This document shows positions 58,446 to 64,000 of a stretch of DNA of 64,000 bases, piece by piece. This DNA comes from Primula veris (lineage: Eukaryota; Streptophyta; Magnoliopsida; Ericales; Primulaceae). A model generated the notes under the pieces. That model searched no databases. It worked only from the letters and a program-made list of their open reading frames with translations, and was not told the origin of the DNA. Made by a program: the position numbers and the translations under genes. The DNA lies in the NCBI GenBank assembly GCA_963682055.1, contig OY821745.1, positions 8,067,501 through 8,131,500 on the forward strand. The letters are read 5' to 3'. Numbering within the stretch: position 1 is the first letter of the stretch; the number at the start of each line of letters is the position of its first letter.

Positions 58446-61400
58446 AAGTGGAATTCCAAAGAAAAGGATAACAAAGAATACAAACCTAAAGAGATTCAGT
58501 GTAGAGAATGTAGAGGTTTTGGTCATATTCAGGCTGAGTGTGCAAACACTTTAAAAAGAAACAAAAATGCTTATATAACCACTCATAGTGATAGTGATTC
58601 TGAGAGTAACAGTGATGAAGAGGATGGTTCCAATTTTGTTAATTTCATGGGAATAATCACTGAAAAAGAACCTACTTATGAAAGTGACTGTGAGCAGGTT
58701 TCAACCCCAGTTACAACTGCCTGTGAAACATATAGCAGTGATGAGGAAGAGCCTTCTGATGAAAACATTACTAAGCAATGCCTTGTTCTGTATGAAAAGT
58801 ATAAATGTCTGAGTAAACAATCCTTGATCATAAGCAAACTGAATGTTGATCTAAAGGATGAGGTTAAAAATCTTACTGAGAAGCTTAAATTACAACTGGC
58901 TGAACTTACTGAAACTAAAAAGATAATAAAATTGCTGAATGTTTCTGCTTCAGATAAATTAGATGACATGCTGTCATATTCTAGAGGCTCCAAAGATATC
59001 AGTGGTCTAGGTTACTATGGTGGTAAGAGTACAGGAAAAACTACTTTTATTGAAGCTGTTGCTAAAGCTAAAACTCATGATTTTGACCACAAGGTTAGAA
59101 GTTTAGTTGCAACCAGGAATAAAACTCAGGTTTATGTAAAGAAGGTTGGAAGCTCAGTTACAACCAAAGTTGCAACCATGAACAAACTGAATAGCTTTAG
59201 GGATAAAAATAACTTTAGGTTGAAGTTGTGTAATTTCTGTAAAAAACCTGGTCATTCTGAAATCCAGTGTTATTTAAAAAGAAACATAAAGTATATTTCC
59301 CAGAAAACCTGGTTGGCTTCTGTCAATAAAAATTTGAAATGGGTCTGGAAAGTTAAAGAAAAAGCAACTTTAGTTGCTAACAACAAAGCTGTTATTAACT
59401 CTTTGAATGCTGTTACTTCTAATGATTGGTATTTTGACAGTGGATGCTCTAAGCATATGACAGGTACTGCAAGCCTCCTAAAAAATGTCACCATTCTTAC
59501 AGGTAACACTGTTGTGTTTGGAGGTGGAGATACAGGTAAAATTATTGGTAAAGGAACCTTAAACAAACCTGGAATGCCTGATATTGAGGATGTTTTTCTT
59601 GTAGATGGTCTAAAAGCTAATCTTATTAGTATCAGTCAACTCTGTGATAATGAAATGACTGTTAAATTTGACAAAGAAAGGTGTCTAATTACTAATCTTA
59701 ACAATGATTTAATCATGACTGGAGTTAGATCAACCAACAGTTGCTATGTGTTTGAAAAAGCTGAAAAAGAATTGCCTCAAAGTAGGTGTAATCAAGCCAT
59801 TACTAATAATGTAGATATTTGGCATAAAAGGCTTGGGCATGTGAATTACAAAACTTTAGATAAGCTTGTTAAAAAGGAATTGATAAGAGGAATTCCTAAA
59901 CTTAGTGCTAAAACTCAAAGTGTCTGTGGTGATTGTGCTATAGGCAAACAAACCAAAAGTATTCACAAAAGTACTAGTCTAATCTACACTAAGAGAGTCT
60001 TAGAACTTCTTCACATTGACTTGATGGGTCCTATGCAAACTGCTAGTATAGGTGGTAAGAAGTACATTCTAGTAGTTGTAGATGATTTCTCTAGATACTC
60101 TTGGGTAGTGTTCTTAAAGGATAAGTCTGAAACTTTTGAACTATTCAAAACTCTGTGCTTAAAACTGCAACTTGAAAAAGGTTCCACTAGTGGTAATATT
60201 GCTAGGATTAGAAGTGATCATGGAACTGAATTTGAAAATATCAGGTTTAAAGAATTCTGCAACTCCTTAGGAATATGTCATGAGTTCTCTGCTCCTAAGA
60301 CTCCTCAGCAAAATGGCATAGTTGAAAGGAAAAATAGAACCATTCAGGAAATGGCTAGAGTAATGCTTAACTCTAAGAAACTTGCCAATAGATTTTGGGC
60401 TGAAGCTGTTAATACTGCCTGTCATATAGTTAATAGAGTTTATATTACTAAAGGTACTTCCATGACAGCTTATGAAATATGGAAAGGTAGAAAACCCAAT
60501 GTAAAGTATTTTCAAGTTTTTGGATGTGTTTGCTATATTCTCAGAGATAGAGAGCATCTTGGTAAATTTGACTCTAAAAGTGATAAAGGGATTTTTCTTG
60601 GTTATGCTCAGAATAGTAGAGCATTTAGAGTCTTCAATCAAAGAACAAACTGTGTTATGGAATCTTATAATGTGTTATTTGATGACCTAAAAACTGTTGA
60701 TGAGATTACAGGTGATGATGAACAGGCTGAGACTACAGAAAAAGAGAAAGAAGAAACTCAACAAACTGGAAGTCCCAGAGTGGTTGGAAGTCCAGTTGCA
60801 ACTGAGGTTACAACTGAGGTTGGAACTGAGGTTGGAACCACAGTTGAAACCCAAAATGCTGCTGAATCTGAAGAAGAAGAAGAAAGTTCTCATGCTCAGT
60901 CAACTAGCAGGCCTCGCTATGTAAGGACTCAGAAAAATCATTCTCTTGACAATGTCATAGGAGAAGTTACTTCAGGTATGAAAACCAGAGGTAAAAGAAA
61001 TAATGTTGTTCACTTTGCTTGTTATATCTCTCAGTTAGAACCTAAGAATATAAAAGAAGCTCTAGAAGATAGTGAATGGATTTTAGCTATGCAGGATGAA
61101 TTGGCCCAATTTGAGAGAAATGATGTATGGAATTTAGTACCCAGACCTTCTAATAAAAATGTTATAGGGACTAAATGGATTTTTAGAAATAAAAGTGATG
61201 AAGATGGAGTGATTATCAGGAATAAAGCTAGGTTGGTAGCTCAAGGGTATACACAAATTGAGGGAATTGACTTTGATGAAACCTTTGCTCCTGTAGCTAG
61301 AATTAAATCCATTAGAATGCTACTATCTCTTGCATGTCTGTATGATTTTAAACTGTTTCAACTTGACATAAAGAGTGCTTTTCTTAATGGTGTGATTAAT

Positions 61401-61541
61401 GAAGAGGTTTATGTCTGTCAACCTAAGGGATTTGAAGATCCTAACTTTCCTGAACATGTTTATTTGCTGAAAAAGGCCTTGTATGGCCTTAAGCAAGCCC
61501 CTAGAGCTTGGTATGATAGATTAACCAAGTTTTTTGCTTGA
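58446..61541 (+). pseudogene. Sirevirus gag end / protease / integrase / reverse transcriptase (first part)
   Basis: Same frame as gag. It contains two CCHC knuckles (58500-58541; CNFCKKPGHSEIQC at about 59229) and an aspartic protease site DSGCSKHMTG (about 59438). The integrase zinc region begins WHKRLGHVNY (about 59820). The integrase core has HIDLMGP, DDFSRYSW, SDHGTEFEN and QQNGIVERKNR. The RT start has KWIFRNK, ARLVAQGYTQ, FQLDIKSAFLNG and YGLKQAPRAWYDRL. The frame stops at 61541 because of one extra base in the T run 61530-61535; the remaining RT is in the +1 frame. Polyprotein processing by the protease is known for the family. Confidence 0.93.
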
Positions 61542-62571
61542 AAAATGTTTTAAAAGAGGGGGAGTTGATAAAACTCTGTTTACAAAGAAAACTACAAAGG
61601 ATATAATTGTTGCTCAAATATATGTTGATGACATTGTGTTTGGCTCATCCTCTAATAATAGGATAGAAGAATTCATTTCTGATATGAAAAATGAATTTGA
61701 AATGAGTGGTGGAGGTGAATTGACTTACTTTTTAGGATTGCAAGTTAAACAGAATGAGAAAGGGATTTTTCTATGTCAAAGCAAGTATGCAGACAATCTT
61801 GTTAAGAAGTTTGGTCTAAGTGAGAGTAAAGAAAAGAGAACTCCTATGAGTACTACCCTTAAACTGTCTAAAAATGATAAAGGAAAAAGTGTTTGTCCCA
61901 GTCTTTATAGATCCATGATTGGAAGTTTGCTGTATTTAACTGCTAGTAGACCAGACCTTTGCTTAAGTGTAGGAGTTTGTGCCAGATATCAAGCAAATCC
62001 TTTAGAATCTCATCTTCTAGCTGTCAAAAGAATTCTAAGGTATGTAAAAGGAACACCTCATCTAGGCCTATGGTATTCTAAAGATACAAACCATTTTCTT
62101 AGTGGCTACTGTGATGCAGATTGGGCAGGAAACATAGATGATAGAAAGAGTACTTCTGGTGGTTGTTTTTATTTTGGAAACAATCTTGTTTCTTGGTTCA
62201 GTAAAAAGGAAAATTGCATATCTTTATCTACTGCTGAGGCAGAATATGTTGCAGCTGGAAGTGGATGCACTCAACTAATTTGGATGAAACAAATGTTAAC
62301 TGATTATAATGTTAAACAAGAGATATTAACTCTGTTTTGTGATAACAAAAGTGCTATAGATTTAGCTAAAAATCCAGTTCAACATTCCAGAACCAAACAT
62401 ATTGATCTAAGGCATCATTTTATTAGAGAACTAGTTGAAGAAAAGAGCTTAATTTTAGAACATGTTTCAACTGAAAGACAATTAGCAGATATTTTCACAA
62501 AGCCCCTTGATACAAACAAGTTTGAATCATTAAGAAGTGACATAGGGGTATGTCATTATCAATCTAATTGA
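61536..62571 (+). pseudogene. Sirevirus reverse transcriptase (end) and RNase H
   Basis: Continues pol in a shifted frame. It has the RT active site YVDD (61621-61632) and GELTYFLGLQVKQ, then YRSMIGSLLYLTASRPDL. RNase H motifs follow: DADWAG, STSGGCFYFG, STAEAEYVAA, DNKSAIDLAKNPVQHSRTKHID and the end QLADIFTKPLD. The stop is at 62569-62571. Nothing else in this part is broken, so the frameshift looks recent. Confidence 0.93.
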
Positions 62572-63408
62572 ATACTTTTGCTAAATATGTCTGTATTGAG
62601 TACCTTTAATAAGTTTTATTTCTAAGGTTAAAGTCTTATTTTGAGCTATGATGTTTTTGTCTTGAAAAAGCCGCTTTTTTGGTGCCTCAAAAACAGATGT
62701 GAGGTAACTTGTCCTTAAAAACCTCTCTGGTAATAGAGTTGCAAGCACAAAGTGCAATTTTTTATGATGGTTGCAAGTTCAGTTGCAACATCAGTTGAAA
62801 CCTCACACTCTCAATAGTTGGTTGGAAGTTCAGTTGCAACATCAGTTGAAACCTCGTGTTAAAAATACTGGTTGCAAGCTCAGTTGAAACATCAGTTGAA
62901 ACCTCAGTCTATATTATAACTGTCAAGACAAAGTCTTGTAAAATTTTGACATCACTTATACTCTTTCCTTGATGAGGTCATCAAACTAGTTTTTGTGTAG
63001 AGATAAAAACGGATATGCTCAATTTAAGCTCCCCAAATTTAATCTTTATTAGAGTTATTCTTTGATAAACATTTTTTCTTGAGTAAATAGCTAGATTTTT
63101 TTTGTTCTCCTAAAAGTTAGATATCTGTTTAATTGTTCTTTATCTTGAATCAGGTCAAATTTCCTTAATAAGCTTCAACGTTTGTATTTTCAAATTTTGG
63201 ATGAATCTGTTTTGAAAAAGGAATGTTTTATCTGTTTAATTGGCTGAATTTATCTTAATGCCAACTGTTTCTTGCGTAATCTTAGTATGATTTATTTTTC
63301 AAAATTCTGTTGATAAAATACTTCCTATTTTTAAGCCTAAATATGTTTCTTAATTGATTTGCATGTATCTATTTCCTATTTCAAAAAGATATGGACTTAA
63401 TTGCTCTT
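62572..63408 (+). other. Non-coding stretch between pol and the accessory ORF
   Basis: No open gene. Holds the 3-copy repeat at 62768-62917; the rest is T-rich. It would be the 3' untranslated part of the gag-pol message and the promoter region of the downstream ORF. Confidence 0.7.
62768..62917 (+). repeat. Three tandem copies, about 50-bp unit, with GTTGCAAC words
   Basis: Copies start at about 62768, 62819 and 62869, each TGGTTGCAAG or TGGTTGGAAG + TTCAGTTGCAACATCAG + TTGAAACCTC with a variable tail. Confidence 0.9.
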
Positions 63409-63543
63409 TATATAAACTTCTTTTTACTATCCAAAATCAACTACTTTTTACAGAATCTCTCTCTCTCTCTAAACTGTTAAAACCTAGGTCTCTGTAAAAT
63501 ACTCTTCAAGGTTCTAAGTAGGGTTCCAACCCCAGTTGCAACC
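63409..63543 (+). promoter_or_regulatory. TATA box and leader of the accessory ORF
   Basis: TATATAAA at 63409-63416 is followed by a pyrimidine tract (TCTCTCTCTCTCT at about 63456-63468) and then a leader up to ATG at 63544. The leader ends with GGTTCCAACCCCAGTTGCAACC immediately before the start codon. Layout resembles a plant gene promoter; activity is inferred. Confidence 0.55.
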
Positions 63544-64000
63544 ATGTCTACGAACCCCAATTCTGATGATGACTGCACTCTAAGGGACTTCATGAACAAA
63601 TCTCCAACCAGTCCTAGCTCTAAGGCAAAGGTAAATGAGTCCTCCTCTTCTAAGAAACATAGGACTAAAAAACGTGCTAGGAGGAATCCTGAGAATGAGC
63701 CTATTAAAGATAAGTTTGAGTTTGTTCCTAGATTTAATGAAGTTGATCCTAGATTCTGGAGTAGAAAATCTTATAGGAGATTTAGGGCTTACTCTAGTAA
63801 AGAAATCCATTGTGAAAAAAGGCTCAATTTGGTTAGTTATCCACACATACAAGTGTATGTTGAAAAAATGCTCTTTGCTGTTGGATTAGGAGACACTATT
63901 TCTTATGCTAGTTCCTACTATCCTGCTGTAGTTAAAGAATTCTATGCCAACTTGACTAGTGGTGTCTTTGATAAGAGTAATCCTATGTTTGGAAGGGTCT
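63544..64000 (+). CDS. Accessory ORF downstream of pol (putative plant transposon protein / env-like position), partial
   Basis: Open for 152 codons from ATG at 63544 to the window edge, no stop. The N-terminus is polar and serine-rich (SPTSPSSK), followed by a basic cluster KKHRTKKRARR that could be a nuclear localisation or nucleic-acid-binding signal. A folded part follows: FEFVPRFNEVDPRFWS, RRFRAYSSKEIHCEKRL and YYPAVVKEFYANLTSG. The last motif resembles the start of the putative plant transposon protein domain (PF20167-like), in which a VxEFYANL-type helix is typical; this is from memory. Sireviruses often carry an extra env-like ORF here. No signal peptide or membrane segment is seen in this part. 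Function unknown. Confidence 0.8.
   Translation, partial: MSTNPNSDDDCTLRDFMNKSPTSPSSKAKVNESSSSKKHRTKKRARRNPENEPIKDKFEFVPRFNEVDPRFWSRKSYRRFRAYSSKEIHCEKRLNLVSYPHIQVYVEKMLFAVGLGDTISYASSYYPAVVKEFYANLTSGVFDKSNPMFGRV

Larger units (their letters stand above)
56256..64000 (+). mobile_element. Sirevirus-type Ty1-copia retrotransposon, 3' end outside the window
   Basis: Order: 5' LTR, Met-tRNA primer site, gag, protease, integrase, reverse transcriptase, RNase H, a 1-kb non-coding stretch, then an extra ORF that runs off the window. The integrase-before-RT order defines Ty1-copia. The large size, two zinc knuckles and an additional ORF after pol point to the Sirevirus genus. Two coding lesions are visible (TGA at 58443-58445 and a T-run frameshift at 61530-61535). 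The 3' LTR and its TSD are not visible. Confidence 0.9.

Noticed and set aside
61530..61541. Programmed ribosomal frameshift in pol
   Set aside because: Frameshifts in copia-type elements are not expected within the RT domain; one extra T in a homopolymer is the simpler explanation.

Overview
This is nuclear DNA from a flowering plant, most likely a eudicot. It is AT-rich, its genes have long introns with GT-AG junctions, and its proteins are typical of land plants (HD-ZIP IV, plant glutamate decarboxylase with a calmodulin-binding tail, R2R3-MYB, plant DYRK-type kinase). Much of the space between and inside genes is transposon-derived. I cannot name the species. All calls come from reading the sequence and from recognising protein families; no database search was run.

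Genes, left to right. 86-1757 (+) holds the last three exons of an HD-ZIP class IV homeodomain/START protein, closest to HDG11 from memory; its 5' part lies outside the window. 4508-8347 is a truncated tandem duplicate of the glutamate decarboxylase promoter and first exon, interrupted by a 3.2-kb hAT transposon with a perfect 8-bp target-site duplication. 10802-17141 (+) is the intact six-exon glutamate decarboxylase gene (492 aa). Its second intron starts with GC instead of GT and carries a 1.5-kb solo LTR; two small CACTA-type elements sit in introns 1 and 5. 21474-23566 (+) is a three-exon R2R3-MYB gene (219 aa) of the MYB52/54 type. 39797-50667 (-) is a seven-exon dual-specificity (DYRK-family) protein kinase of 1002 aa. 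55329-55559 (-) is an isolated last exon of an aldo-keto reductase.

The 25.1-38.3 kb block is a nest of repeats. A minisatellite with a unit of about 40 bp is split by a 9.4-kb Ty1-copia element (26056-35452, minus orientation, TSD GTATT). That element is itself split by a deleted Sirevirus-like element (26838-30055, TSD TAGTG) that keeps only part of gag. A T-rich modular array follows at 36845-38030, and an A-rich relative in the opposite orientation lies at 53450-53830. From 56256 to the right edge runs a second, nearly complete Sirevirus-type element: 5' LTR, tRNA-Met primer site, gag-pol with one in-frame stop and one frameshift, then an extra ORF beginning at 63544.

Most unusual signals: (1) three tandem copies of a roughly 45-nt hairpin near the 3' end of the 9.4-kb copia element, whose stems differ in sequence but stay paired; (2) a palindromic GGTTGCAACC-like word scattered through the LTR, coding and 3' regions of the Sirevirus element; (3) an accessory ORF with its own TATA box and pyrimidine-rich leader downstream of pol in that element; (4) the transposon history of the glutamate decarboxylase locus.
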